Source: CAWBRT01 sp963832365 (lineage in GTDB: Bacteria; Acidobacteriota; Terriglobia; Terriglobales; Acidobacteriaceae). Taken from it: a DNA stretch of 64,000 nt. Location: contig CAWHUL010000025.1 in assembly GCA_963832365.1 (NCBI GenBank), positions 1 to 64,000 of the forward strand. The letters are read 5' to 3'. The notes under the pieces are model-generated. The model saw only the letters and a list, made by a program, of their open reading frames with translations, ran no database searches and was not told where the DNA came from. Position 1 is the first letter of the stretch; the number at the start of each line of letters is the position of its first letter. A program made the translations under genes and the position numbers. Below are positions 45,840-55,321 of this stretch, piece by piece.

Positions 45840-46904
45840 CTACTCGATCGATATCTTTCTCAGCAGCTTAAAGTCGCTCAGCATCTTGCCGGTGCCGAGC
45901 ACGACGCTCGCCAGCGGATCATCGGCGATGGATACCGGCAGGCCGGTTTCCTCGCGGATGCGCTTGTCAAGGTTCTTCAGCAACGCGCCGCCGCCGGTGA
46001 GGACGATACCGCGGTCGCTGATGTCCGCCGAAAGTTCAGGCGGCGTGCGTTCCAGCGCGACGCGAATTGCGTTGACGATGGTCGAAACCGATTCGCTGAG
46101 GGCTTCGCGGATTTCGCCGTCGTCCACGGTGAGGGTCTTGGGTACGCCCTCGATGAGATTGCGGCCTTTGACTTCCATGGTCAGCGGCTTCTCCAACGGG
46201 AAAGCCGAACCGACCTCGATCTTGATTGCTTCCGCCGTGCGCTCGCCAATCAGCAGGTTGTACTTGCGCTTGAGGAAGTTCATGATCGCCTCGTCCATCT
46301 GGTTGCCGGCCATGCGCACCGAGCGCGAGTAGACGATGCCGCTGAGCGAAATCACCGCGATATCGGTCGTGCCGCCGCCAATATCGACAACCATGTTGCC
46401 GCTGGGTTCGGTAATCGGCAAACCCGCGCCGATTGCCGCCACCATCGCCTGCTCCACCAGGTGCACTTCGCTGGCCTTGGCGCGATATGCCGAATCCATG
46501 ACCGCGCGCTTCTCGACCTGCGTGATCTCCGATGGCACCCCGATCACGATGCGCGGATGCACAAGCATCTTGCGGTTGTGCGCCTTCTGGATGAAGTAGT
46601 TCAGCATCTTCTCCGTGTGGCGGAAGTCGGCGATCACGCCGTCCTTCATCGGTTTGATGGCGACGATGTTGCCGGGCGTGCGTCCCAGCATTTCCTTGGC
46701 TTCCTTACCGACCGCCTCAACCTCATTGGTGTTGCGGTTGACGGCGATGATGGAAGGTTCGTTGACAACTATTCCCTTGCCCTTCGCGAAGACAAGCGTA
46801 TTGGCTGTTCCCAAATCAATGGCGAGATCGCTGGAAAACATGCTGAACAGCGAACGCATGTTGGCGAAGCGGGAGCCGGAATGATAACCGTTGTTCGATG
46901 ACAT
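45840..46904 (-). CDS. mreB: Rod-shape actin homologue MreB
   Basis: Bacterial actin that forms membrane-bound filaments guiding lateral wall synthesis. Nucleotide motifs are intact: phosphate-1 DLAIDLGTANTLVFAKGKG, phosphate-2 VDIGGGTTDIAVISL, and the adenosine motif IVLTGGGALLKNLD. About 355 residues from the ATG at 46904 (MSSNNGYHSGSRF...), which has a GAGAG site. An alternative start is ATG at 46853 (MRSLFSMFSSDLAIDLG), which would drop 17 residues not seen in most MreB. It is the first gene of a leftward mreBCD operon, with a RodZ-like gene nearby. Confidence 0.97.
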   Translation of the reverse strand: MSSNNGYHSGSRFANMRSLFSMFSSDLAIDLGTANTLVFAKGKGIVVNEPSIIAVNRNTNEVEAVGKEAKEMLGRTPGNIVAIKPMKDGVIADFRHTEKMLNYFIQKAHNRKMLVHPRIVIGVPSEITQVEKRAVMDSAYRAKASEVHLVEQAMVAAIGAGLPITEPSGNMVVDIGGGTTDIAVISLSGIVYSRSVRMAGNQMDEAIMNFLKRKYNLLIGERTAEAIKIEVGSAFPLEKPLTMEVKGRNLIEGVPKTLTVDDGEIREALSESVSTIVNAIRVALERTPPELSADISDRGIVLTGGGALLKNLDKRIREETGLPVSIADDPLASVVLGTGKMLSDFKLLRKISIE

Positions 46905-47250
46905 TACTGAAGTTTCTCTCTGGGGTACCGTTAATCTACGAGTAAAAGCGCACACACCACGTTATCCCACACCCCCACTTCTACGCCTACCATGAACACC
47001 CTACGTGAGGGGATAGAATAGTCCGAGACAGTGCCCGAAGGGCCGATTGAGATAAAGAGTACCCTGATCTATTGTAGCGGAAACAGGAGTACTCAAGGCC
47101 AAATTAACGTTACGCATTCTGGATTTTGCGGATCACCTCCAGAACTCAGGCTGACCAAGCAAGGGCCCGAGGATTTTGCCACTGTAAGTTGAGCCGGATT
47201 GCTGACCGGATGGCTTTGCATTTTGCTTACAATAGACGCGAGGGTGGGTT
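46905..47250. other. mreB-aldH divergent intergenic region
   Basis: About 350 bases between divergent mreB and the aldehyde dehydrogenase. A minus-strand TACAAT (47071-47076) with an imperfect upstream box is a weak mreB promoter candidate, and another TACAAT at 47229-47234 on the plus strand precedes the aldehyde dehydrogenase. No gene or RNA was recognised. Confidence 0.35.
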
Positions 47251-48786
47251 ATGGCAACAATCGAGCAGCCAAAAACCAATAGCACTTCTGCCGCCAAGTC
47301 CAAGGTCTTCCGTAACTTCATCGATGGCGAGTGGGTGGAATCCTCAAGCGGCCAGACGTTCAAAAACCTGAACCCGGCGGACACCCGCGAGGTGGTCGGC
47401 ATTTTTCAGCGCTCGGGTAAGCCGGAAATCGATGCCGCCGTGGCTGCCGCCGGCAAAGCATTCGACAAGTGGCGGCTGACGCCAGCGCCTCGGCGGGCTG
47501 AGATCGTGTTTCGGGCCGCCTCCATCCTGGAAAAGCGGAAGGAACAGTTTGCCCGCGACATGACCCGGGAGATGGGCAAGGTCCTGAAAGAAACCCGCGG
47601 CGACGTCCAGGAGGCGATCGACACCGGCTACTACATGGCGGGCGAAGGCCGCCGCCTGTTCGGCTTTACCACCCCGAGCGAGCTTCCCAACAAGTTTGCC
47701 ATGTGCATGCGCCAACCCGTCGGGGTGTGCGCGATGATTACGCCATGGAACTTCCCGATGGCGATTCCATCATGGAAGCTCTTCCCTGCCCTGGTGGCCG
47801 GCAACACATGTGTCATCAAACCCGCCCAGGACACGCCGCTTTCGGTGTTCAACTTTGTCGACGCGCTGACCGAGGCCGGTGTGCCCGCAGGCGTGGTCAA
47901 CATCGTCACCGGCTTTGGCGGCGATGTCGGCGCCCCGCTCGCAGCGCACCCTGACGTTCGTGCGGTTTCGCTCACGGGCTCCTCGGCGGTGGGCCGTGTG
48001 GTGGGAGCCGCCTGCGCCGAGCAACTGAAACGCTGCTCGCTGGAGTTGGGCGGCAAGAACCCGATGATCGTGCTCGATGACGCCAATCTGGAATTGGCGC
48101 TGGAGGGCGCGGTTTGGGGCGCCTTCGGCACGACCGGCCAGCGTTGCACGGCGACCAGCCGCATCATCGTGCAAAAGGGTGTTTACCCCCGATTCGTCGA
48201 AGAACTGGTGGCCCGCGCCCGTAAGCTCAAGATCGGTAATGGCCTCGACGAAAGTGTGGAGATGGGACCGGCCATCAACGCCCGGCAGTTGCAGACCGAC
48301 CTCGAATACATCGAAATCGGCAAGAATGAGGGTGCCAAGCTGCTGTGCGGCGGCAACCGCCTCACCCGGGGCGAGTACGAACACGGCTTTTTCCTGGAGG
48401 CGACGGTTTTCGCCGATGTCGATCCCAAAATGCGGATTGCCCAGGAAGAGATCTTCGGCCCGGTTGTTTCGGTCATCCCCTGCGACAATCTGGAGCATGC
48501 CATCGATATCGCCAACGGCGTCGCGTATGGGCTTTCCTCGGCGATCTATACCAAGGATGTCAACCGCGCTTTCCTGGCCATGCAGGAGCTGAGCGCGGGC
48601 ATTACCTACGTGAATGCACCCACGATTGGGGCCGAGGTACACCTGCCGTTTGGCGGAGTAAAAGCCACGGGAAACGGACATCGCGAAGGTGGAATCGGCG
48701 CTTTTGACTTTTTCACGGAGTGGAAATCGGTGTATGTTGATTACTCCGACCGGCTGCAAAAAGCCCAAATCGACCGGCCGGATTGA
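47251..48786 (+). CDS. NAD(P)-dependent aldehyde dehydrogenase
   Basis: A 511-residue aldehyde dehydrogenase that oxidises an aldehyde to the acid. It has ITPWNFPMAIPSWKLFPALVAGN, the cofactor LTGSSAVGRVVG, the catalytic Glu in LELGGKNPMIV, and the catalytic Cys in TTGQRCTATSR. The subfamily resembles alpha-ketoglutaric semialdehyde/aminoadipate semialdehyde-type dehydrogenases, but the substrate cannot be fixed. It starts just after a GAGGGTGGG ribosome site. The next genes, on the same strand, are an aminotransferase and a phenylacetate-CoA ligase, suggesting amino acid degradation through an oxo-acid and an aldehyde. Confidence 0.9.
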   Translation: MATIEQPKTNSTSAAKSKVFRNFIDGEWVESSSGQTFKNLNPADTREVVGIFQRSGKPEIDAAVAAAGKAFDKWRLTPAPRRAEIVFRAASILEKRKEQFARDMTREMGKVLKETRGDVQEAIDTGYYMAGEGRRLFGFTTPSELPNKFAMCMRQPVGVCAMITPWNFPMAIPSWKLFPALVAGNTCVIKPAQDTPLSVFNFVDALTEAGVPAGVVNIVTGFGGDVGAPLAAHPDVRAVSLTGSSAVGRVVGAACAEQLKRCSLELGGKNPMIVLDDANLELALEGAVWGAFGTTGQRCTATSRIIVQKGVYPRFVEELVARARKLKIGNGLDESVEMGPAINARQLQTDLEYIEIGKNEGAKLLCGGNRLTRGEYEHGFFLEATVFADVDPKMRIAQEEIFGPVVSVIPCDNLEHAIDIANGVAYGLSSAIYTKDVNRAFLAMQELSAGITYVNAPTIGAEVHLPFGGVKATGNGHREGGIGAFDFFTEWKSVYVDYSDRLQKAQIDRPD

Positions 48787-48966
48787 GCATTCGCCAGACG
48801 CGGGATGGCTTCTGGTTGATCTACAGGGGTAACAGGGCAAGAGAAAGTATTCAAAGAGAGGGACCCCGCCAATAGGCGCAATGGCGCATGTTGGGGCTTC
48901 TGGCTTGGTTCTTTCCACCAGCGCGCGGGACAATTCCCGTCAGCCAGCTCTGAAAAAGGACAGTGA

Positions 48967-50178
48967 ATGGCAACGAATTCAGCTTGTGAAATCCTCGCGG
49001 CCTCCCGCATGGAGAACGTTACCTATGCGATCCGCGACCTGGTAGTAATCGCCGACCAGATTGCGCGCGAGGGCAAAGAGATTCTTTATCTCAACATCGG
49101 AGACCCCTGTCTTTACGGCTTCAAGACGCCGCCGCACATGATCGAGGCCGCTCATAAGGCGATGACGGACGGCATTAATGGCTACGGAAACTCCCTGGGC
49201 TTGAACTCAGCGGTCCAGGCAATTCGCAATGAAGCCGAGGGCAGGGGCTTCGAGAACATCCAGGGTGTGTTCGTCACCATGGGCTCGGGCGAAGCGGTCG
49301 ACACCTGCCTGACGGCGCTGGTCAATCCGGGAGATAACGTGCTGACGCCGTGTCCCGATTACCCGCTCTACTCGGCCACCCTGGCGAAGAACAGTTGTGT
49401 GCTTACGTCATATCGTCTGAAGGAAGAAGAGGGCTGGGAGCCTGACCTGGATGACATGGCCGCTAAGATCAACTCGCGCACCCGCGGCATTGTCGTCATC
49501 AATCCTAACAATCCTACCGGGGCGGTTTATTCGCGCCAGACGCTGGAAGGCATTGCCGAGTTGGCGCGACGCAATAATCTGATTATTTTTTCCGACGAGA
49601 TCTACGACAGATTGATTCTGGACCCTTCAGAAACTCACGTGCCAATTGCGACCCTGGCTCCCGACGTGCCGGTGGTGACCTTTAGCGGTCTTTCGAAGGC
49701 CTATTGCTGCCCCGGCTGGCGTCTGGGATGGGGCATTGCCACTGGACCGGACGACTCGCTCAAACCGTTCCTCGAAGGCGTCTACAAACTATTGCGCGCG
49801 CGGCTATCAGCTCCTCATCCGCTGCAATTCGCCATCAAACCCGCGCTGGAGGGGCCGCAAGACCACCTGCTGGAGATGAATCAAAAACTGCGCTGTCGCC
49901 GCGATATCACGCAGAGCTGGTGCGAAAGGACGCCACGAGTCAGTTGCGTGGCTCCGAAAGCGGCCTTCTACGCGTATCCGAAGCTCGACATCCCAGACGA
50001 CGACACAACCTTCGTGCGTGAGCTACTGGAACAGACCCAGGTGCTACTGGTTCACGGCGCAGGCTTTGGCGAAAAGTCGGGCACGGCTCACTGCCGCATT
50101 GTCTTCCTTCCCGAGGAGAATCTCCTCACTCTTGCATACGCCAAGGTATCCAAGTTCATGGCGGCACGCTATGCTTGA
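48967..50178 (+). CDS. PLP-dependent aminotransferase, class I/II (alanine-type)
   Basis: A 403-residue fold-type I aminotransferase that exchanges amino groups between an amino acid and an oxo-acid. The sequence shows NIGDPCLYGFKTPPHM near the N-terminus, GLNSAVQAIRNE, VINPNNPTGAVYSRQTLE, FSDEIYDRLI (the cofactor Asp), and the PLP lysine in FSGLSKAYCCPGWRLGW. The C-terminal Arg for the carboxylate lies in AHCRIVFLP. It resembles alanine/aromatic aminotransferases of the AlaT group. The gene follows the aldehyde dehydrogenase by 180 bases and has an AGGA ribosome site. Confidence 0.9.
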   Translation: MATNSACEILAASRMENVTYAIRDLVVIADQIAREGKEILYLNIGDPCLYGFKTPPHMIEAAHKAMTDGINGYGNSLGLNSAVQAIRNEAEGRGFENIQGVFVTMGSGEAVDTCLTALVNPGDNVLTPCPDYPLYSATLAKNSCVLTSYRLKEEEGWEPDLDDMAAKINSRTRGIVVINPNNPTGAVYSRQTLEGIAELARRNNLIIFSDEIYDRLILDPSETHVPIATLAPDVPVVTFSGLSKAYCCPGWRLGWGIATGPDDSLKPFLEGVYKLLRARLSAPHPLQFAIKPALEGPQDHLLEMNQKLRCRRDITQSWCERTPRVSCVAPKAAFYAYPKLDIPDDDTTFVRELLEQTQVLLVHGAGFGEKSGTAHCRIVFLPEENLLTLAYAKVSKFMAARYA

Positions 50179-50359
50179 ACTGGATTGGCGTTAGCCGCCA
50201 GCAACATAAATTTGTAGGCGTTATGAACTACCCCACGTTAGCCAAGTGCGGGCGACGAGGGGCACCCGGAAAAACTGGCCTACGCGTGGTTGCCGCCATT
50301 GGGCGGCGGTTCTAGATATTGCAGAAAACGAGTATCCAGACTTGGACAGGGATGGGGGC

Positions 50360-51691
50360 ATGACAACGGGGACACAAGGAGTCCAGACTCATCATCGACC
50401 AGAGAGCGCTTTGGATTATATGCCCAGGCCGGAGCTGGAGCGATTGCAGCTCAAGCGTCTGCGCGGCGTGGTTCAGCGCGCATGGGAGCGGGTACCGCTA
50501 TTCCGCGCCCGCATGAACGAGCGGGAAGTAACGCCCGAAGACATCCAGTCGCTCGCCGATGCCGCCAAGCTGCCTTTTACGGTGAAAACCGATCTGCGCG
50601 ATACCTATCCATTCGGCCTGTTTGCCAGTTCGATGCGGGAGGTGGTGCGCCTGCACGCTTCCAGCGGCACCACGGGCAAGCCGATCGTCGTCGCCTACAC
50701 GCAGGACGACCTCGAGGTTTGGACATCGGTCATGGCGCGCGCGCTGGCCGTCCCTGGAGTGCAAGAGGGCGACATCGTGCAGAATTGCTTCAATTACGGA
50801 CTGTTCACCGGAGGGCTCGGCTATCACTACGGAGCGGAGCGGCTGGGAGCAACGGTCATTCCAGCGTCGGGCGGCAATACTGAGCGCCAGATTATGCTCA
50901 TGCGCGATTTCGGCACGACAGTTGTTTTCAGTACGCCCACCTATTTTCTGCACGTATTGGATCGCGCCGAACAACTGGGAGTGGACCTCCGGCAAATGTC
51001 ACTGCGGATCGGCTTTTTCGGAGCGGAGCCCTGGACCGACGAGATGCGGCGACGAATCGAGCAAGCTGCCGGGATCAAGGCTTTCGACCTTTACGGTCTG
51101 TCCGAGATCGTCGGTCCTGGAGTCTCCGTAGACTGTTCTCATCAGAATGGTCTGCACATCTTTGAAGACCATTTTTACGCCGAGGTCATCGATCCGGAAA
51201 CGCAGCAGGTGCTGCCTGAAGGAGAAGAGGGCGAACTGGTGCTGACCACCCTCAGCAAGCAGGCAATGCCGCTAATCCGTTACCGTACGCGCGATATCAC
51301 GGCCCTGATGCCCGGAACATGCGCCTGCGGCCGCAGCCTGCGGCGAATGCGGCGCGTTGGCCTGCGCACCGACGACATGCTGATTATCCGCGGCGTGAAT
51401 GTATTTCCCTCACAGGTGGAATCGGTACTGTTGCAGTTCGACGAGGCCGCGCCGCACTATCAAATCATCCTCACCAGTGAACACGGCCTCGATCAGATGG
51501 AAGTTCAGGTGGAAGTGACCCCCAGGATATTCAGTGACAAGGTTGCGACCATGGAGGCCCTGCAGAAGAGACTGTCGAGCGAGATGCGGCAGGTGCTACA
51601 GACCCGCGTGCAGGTGACGCTGGTGGCCCCAAGCACAATTCAACGCAGCGAAGGAAAAGCCAAACGAGTCATTGACAGGCGGAAGATATGA
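50360..51691 (+). CDS. paaK: Phenylacetate-CoA ligase family protein
   Basis: Adenylate-forming ligase that joins phenylacetate, or a related aromatic or acyl acid, to CoA. The AMP-binding P-loop LHASSGTTGKPIVVAYT, core YGLSEIVGPGVS, and MPLIRYRTRDITALMPG are present, as is the C-terminal GRSLRRMRRVGLRTDDMLIIRG hinge. The start at 50360 (MTTGTQGVQTHHRP) has a G-rich site and is preferred over an unannotated 38-residue extension from 50246. About 443 residues. Its stop overlaps the start of an ACT protein by ATGA, a pairing often seen for this enzyme; the ACT partner may sense amino acids. Confidence 0.9.
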   Translation: MTTGTQGVQTHHRPESALDYMPRPELERLQLKRLRGVVQRAWERVPLFRARMNEREVTPEDIQSLADAAKLPFTVKTDLRDTYPFGLFASSMREVVRLHASSGTTGKPIVVAYTQDDLEVWTSVMARALAVPGVQEGDIVQNCFNYGLFTGGLGYHYGAERLGATVIPASGGNTERQIMLMRDFGTTVVFSTPTYFLHVLDRAEQLGVDLRQMSLRIGFFGAEPWTDEMRRRIEQAAGIKAFDLYGLSEIVGPGVSVDCSHQNGLHIFEDHFYAEVIDPETQQVLPEGEEGELVLTTLSKQAMPLIRYRTRDITALMPGTCACGRSLRRMRRVGLRTDDMLIIRGVNVFPSQVESVLLQFDEAAPHYQIILTSEHGLDQMEVQVEVTPRIFSDKVATMEALQKRLSSEMRQVLQTRVQVTLVAPSTIQRSEGKAKRVIDRRKI

Positions 51692-52119
51692 AGATCACTC
51701 AGCTCTCTGTTTTCGCTGAAAACAAACCCGGCTACATTATCGCGCCCTGCCGGCGCCTGGCCGATGCGGGAGTGGAAATCCGCGCAATTTCGTTGGCCGA
51801 GACGCAGCAATTCGGGGTGCTTCGGCTGATCGTCTCCGATTGGCGAAAGTCGGCCAAGCTTCTGCAGGAGGCCGGCTACGTGGTGAAGCCGACCGAGGTG
51901 CTGGCGGTTGAAGTGCCCGGCGGAGCGAGCGGGCTGGCCAGCGTCCTGGCCGCTGTGGAAACCACGTCACTCAACATCGAATATATGTACGCATTTCCGT
52001 TCGACCATGGCGACAAGGCCATTCTGGTTTTTCGATTTGAAGATCTGGATGCAGCCATCGAGCAGCTACAGGCGGCCGGAATCAGCATGCTCGCGCGGGA
52101 GAAACTGCAGGAGCAGTGA
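51688..52119 (+). CDS. Double ACT-domain protein partnered with the CoA ligase
   Basis: A 143-residue cytoplasmic protein made of two ACT repeats, an amino-acid binding fold used for allosteric control. The first starts MKITQLSVFAENKPGYIIAPCRRLADAGVEIRAISLAE and the second near residue 72 (VEVPGGASGLASVLAAVETTSLNIEYMYAF). There is no catalytic or DNA-binding part. Its ATG overlaps the ligase stop by 4 bases, so they are co-translated. A second protein of the same layout lies at 55322-55734. A regulatory role on the ligase or the aminotransferase is inferred, not shown. Confidence 0.85.
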   Translation: MKITQLSVFAENKPGYIIAPCRRLADAGVEIRAISLAETQQFGVLRLIVSDWRKSAKLLQEAGYVVKPTEVLAVEVPGGASGLASVLAAVETTSLNIEYMYAFPFDHGDKAILVFRFEDLDAAIEQLQAAGISMLAREKLQEQ

Positions 52120-52140
52120 TACGCGGATGTACCGGTTCAG

Positions 52141-52815
52141 CTATGGCGACGGGGCGGCGCTAACGCCAAGTCCGTGCCGTTTTCGGAGCCGGCGCACATA
52201 CCCAAAAGTCCAGAGCACGGTGCAGATTGTCAGTGTCCCCATGAGCACCGGCGAGAGCGCCAAAACATAGGTGACGGGAAGCGTGTAGATCAGGAGCACG
52301 CGAACCGCGAATTCGCCGGCGTAGACGATTCCCCAAACCGTTGTGATGAGCCGATGCGCAAAGCGCACATCGGGCCACTGCCAGGTGGCATCAAACTTCT
52401 CCAGTTTCACAGGATCGTTCCCGGCCATAAAGTAGCGTCCGAAATAGAACATCATGGGACGCCGCAGAAGCAACGACGCAAAGCAGGCAACTCCAAACAC
52501 ACCAGAAAACAATGACTCGCGAACAAGCAAAATGCGGGGATCACCACCCAATAAAAGGGCAATACAGCTCGTGACGATGCCGAGCAGCACAAGAATGGAA
52601 ACCGGATCAAGCTGCCGATGACGCACGAGACCGACAATATTTTTAACCAGAGGAAAGGTAGTGGCAATCAGAAGAGCGTGCAATTCGGAATGCGAGATGT
52701 AGCGCTTGGAAACCTTATACAGGAGTAGAGGAATCGTCGCATTCAGGGCAATATCCCACAGGATGTTGCGCACCGGCATTGGCGAGGCATTCTCGGCTTC
52801 AGCTTGCGGCTTCAT
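52141..52815 (-). CDS. VC0807-like integral membrane protein
   Basis: A 224-residue membrane protein with about 6 hydrophobic helices. After a polar N-terminus it reads LWDIALNATIPLLLYKVSKRYISHSELHALL, a block typical of the VC0807-type family, then helix pairs such as PVSILVLLGIVTSCIALLLGG and SGVFGVACFASLLLRRPMMFYFGRY. The start at 52815 (MKPQAEAENASPMPV) has a GAGG site 7 bases upstream; the frame extends to 52845. Function is unknown; the assignment to this family is by general resemblance. It is convergent with the ACT gene. Confidence 0.6.
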   Translation of the reverse strand: MKPQAEAENASPMPVRNILWDIALNATIPLLLYKVSKRYISHSELHALLIATTFPLVKNIVGLVRHRQLDPVSILVLLGIVTSCIALLLGGDPRILLVRESLFSGVFGVACFASLLLRRPMMFYFGRYFMAGNDPVKLEKFDATWQWPDVRFAHRLITTVWGIVYAGEFAVRVLLIYTLPVTYVLALSPVLMGTLTICTVLWTFGYVRRLRKRHGLGVSAAPSP

Positions 52816-52911
52816 CTTCAAACCTCGATGGACAGGTGGTTTCAAGCTTCCAAAGATGTCATCCTGAACTCGATTGAATGAAATGACGCAGGTGCGCCAG
52901 CAAGGCAGCCG

Positions 52912-55038
52912 CTAGGGTCTCCGCTCGGCCGCCCGCTGCACAAGCGTGCGCACAGCCTCCGAAATACCTGGCGCGTTGACCGCCTCGGCCAAAAGTGCCA
53001 CGCACGCAGCGGAATCAATCGAGACGGCGATCTGCACCGCCCTGATGGCGAACCTCGATCTGCCCGGGCCGCCGTGCGTGACTAGTTTGCACAACCCCTC
53101 GACGCAGCTTGCTTCCCTGCCCATCATGATTTCGTCGAGTGCCGATTCGAGCACGGCCGGAGCCAGGTCGGCGAGCGCATCCGCATAAGCGCGCACGCAG
53201 CCGGCTAGCCGGCTTTTTTGCAGCGCTTGAAACGCGGCTCGCTGCACTCGCTCGTCGGAATGCCGCAGGGCGGGCGTCAAATGTTCGATTAAATCCGGGT
53301 CACGCATTTCGCCTAACAACAGGCACGAGTTGCGCACCACGTACCAGCGTCCTTCGCTGAGACGCTTCACTGCGGACTGAATTCCAGCTCCGCGCAATTG
53401 ACCGGCGAGCCGCATAATGCGGAATCTGATCAACGCATTCGGTTCTTCCTCCAGCCGCTCGAAGAGTCGCTCAATGGCGACTTCCGATTGCCGGAGCAGC
53501 CCAATGGCGGTCCGCTGCCTGTCCACATTCTCGGTTTTTTCCAACGCCAAATCGATCAGCGGGCCCACGATCTCGGGAGGAATCAACTTTTGACGCGCTT
53601 CGCAGCAGCAGGCAACGTGAAGATCCGGAGACTCAGCAATAATCTGCTCGAACTGCGAGGCAATCTCCAGGACAAGTTCAAAGTCTTGAGCCCGCGATCC
53701 CTGTTGGCCGAGCACGCAAAGACAAGCGGCAATCGACTCGTGCCACTTTTCGCCCCTTACGTTTCCCTCCAGCAAAGCCGGCGCCAACTGCTCCATCGCA
53801 GTCCGCAGCACATGCGCCTGGGACGCTTGCGGAATCAGCTCCAGCACCTCGGGAATGCGTTCGATCAGTTCCGTCCCCTCCTGGCCTGTCACCAGAAGCT
53901 TGCAACAATGCTCCGCCAATTCAATCGCGTCGGGCATGTCGTTTTCCTGCACCAGCCCATTGATGGCGCGCAGCACCCGCCGCAGATCGGCAGGCGAAAG
54001 CGTCTTGAGGGCCATCAGCTGCGTTTTCTGCTCCGTGAACGACAGCAGATAGAACGCCAGTTCCCGCCGGATCGGAACCAGCCACTCCGGGGGAAGCTGC
54101 TGCTCATCGAACAGGCGGGCCAGCCGCGTAAGAATCCGTTCGGCCATTTCGGCCGAGTTCTTGGCCCGAGCCAGTAACTCCGCCGTGTCGCTTTGTAGAG
54201 CCGCGACTTGCCCCTCCGACGAGGTTGCGCTGAAGCGCGATCCCAACCATCGTGCCGTCAGCGACTCCCACAGCTCGGATGCGAGCTGTTGCGACGTCAT
54301 CAGCTCCTGCCCTTGTATGCCGGGCAGTCCTGAGACTTGCCCTGGGGCCATGTTATCCAGAAACATGGCTAGAGACAGGACCACACTTTCCGGGCGCACA
54401 TTTGGATCGTTTGCTGTTGCTTCGACTGCGGCCTGGACTGCATCCACAAGGCCTTTGGAAACATTGGCAGCCTTTTCGTCGATGCCGGCGGCCTTCAAGA
54501 GCAGGTCCAAACTGATGGTGCCGGCGCTTTGCGTCGCTTGCCCCATCATGCCTCCGGTCGCCAGGAAGGACTCCGAATCGACGCCGAGTACCACATCGGT
54601 ATTTCCCTCTCCTTTCTTCTTGCCGGTGGGGATGATGCGCGCGTTCGCCACTTGCCGCCCGCGCAGATAGATCTCAAGTCCACCGGCATCGGCAACAGCT
54701 TTGGGCGGGACACCGATAAGGCGCAACATTTCTTTCAGGTCTGTGATGGTTATTCCGGATGAAAACGCCAGAGCCGCAATTTCGCGTTTCTTGAACTCGG
54801 ACTCCAACGGAGCGAGCGAGACATCCTTCGTCAGCATGTTGTCCAGCAGAATGCGCCCGTCCGAAAAGCCGAATGTGAACCGTGGGCGCCCCGCCAACAA
54901 TGGCTGCAGCTTCGCAAACGTCTGCTCCAGGCTCGCTCGCACTGCGGGGTGTTCGACCGAGTAAATGGCCGTAATCTTCAACACCACTTGCAGGCTGCGT
55001 CCGAAGCTCAGGCCCTGAAGCTTGGAATCATCACTCAT
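52912..55038 (-). CDS. Large HEAT-repeat protein with conserved N-terminal domain
   Basis: A 708-residue cytoplasmic protein of unknown function. The N-terminal 150 residues (VVLKITAIYSVEHPAVRASLEQTFAKLQPLL, RILLDNMLTKDVSLAPLESEFKKREIAALAF, ITITDLKEMLRLIG) match, from memory, a domain found fused to HEAT or HD-type outputs in Acidobacteria- and Myxococcus-like genomes. The middle (residues 250-450) is largely helical. The last 250 residues form HEAT-like repeats: an LLRQSEVAIERLFERL-type helix pair, IRFRIMRLAGQL, YVVRNSCLLLGEMRDPDLIEHLTPALRHSDERVQRAAFQALQKS. No enzyme motif, membrane segment or signal peptide is seen. A scaffold for phosphorylation or c-di-GMP signalling is possible; partners are unknown. 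Confidence 0.75.
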   Translation of the reverse strand: MSDDSKLQGLSFGRSLQVVLKITAIYSVEHPAVRASLEQTFAKLQPLLAGRPRFTFGFSDGRILLDNMLTKDVSLAPLESEFKKREIAALAFSSGITITDLKEMLRLIGVPPKAVADAGGLEIYLRGRQVANARIIPTGKKKGEGNTDVVLGVDSESFLATGGMMGQATQSAGTISLDLLLKAAGIDEKAANVSKGLVDAVQAAVEATANDPNVRPESVVLSLAMFLDNMAPGQVSGLPGIQGQELMTSQQLASELWESLTARWLGSRFSATSSEGQVAALQSDTAELLARAKNSAEMAERILTRLARLFDEQQLPPEWLVPIRRELAFYLLSFTEQKTQLMALKTLSPADLRRVLRAINGLVQENDMPDAIELAEHCCKLLVTGQEGTELIERIPEVLELIPQASQAHVLRTAMEQLAPALLEGNVRGEKWHESIAACLCVLGQQGSRAQDFELVLEIASQFEQIIAESPDLHVACCCEARQKLIPPEIVGPLIDLALEKTENVDRQRTAIGLLRQSEVAIERLFERLEEEPNALIRFRIMRLAGQLRGAGIQSAVKRLSEGRWYVVRNSCLLLGEMRDPDLIEHLTPALRHSDERVQRAAFQALQKSRLAGCVRAYADALADLAPAVLESALDEIMMGREASCVEGLCKLVTHGGPGRSRFAIRAVQIAVSIDSAACVALLAEAVNAPGISEAVRTLVQRAAERRP

Positions 55039-55321
55039 GGCTATGCACTAGAGCTACATTCTGACACAACTTGGGAAATCAGTGTCCTTCTAGAACCTTG
55101 ACTACTAGAGCACCCAGCTGGCGCAGACGATTCTCGTCATTCCGGTGCAAGAGAAAATCCCACTATTGGGCTGGTATGATCGGGAGCAGTGGCGCTAGAC
55201 CGGATGCGCGGAAGGAATATCCCGGAAAGCAGCCGGGCGCTAGCCCAGCGCGATATCCAGGGATACACCGACTCCATTGCTCTAGTTGTCGATGTCCTGG
55301 ACACGAAGGAGGCAACGCCAC

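Noticed and set aside
50185..50200. Short hairpin with a TTAGC loop after the aminotransferase, considered as a REP copy
   Set aside because: Only a 5-bp stem; too weak to place with the hairpins at 38441 and 60913.
52156..52167. GGCG-CTAA-CGCC palindrome considered as a REP copy
   Set aside because: Only 4 bp of stem and it lies in a coding region; chance is likely.
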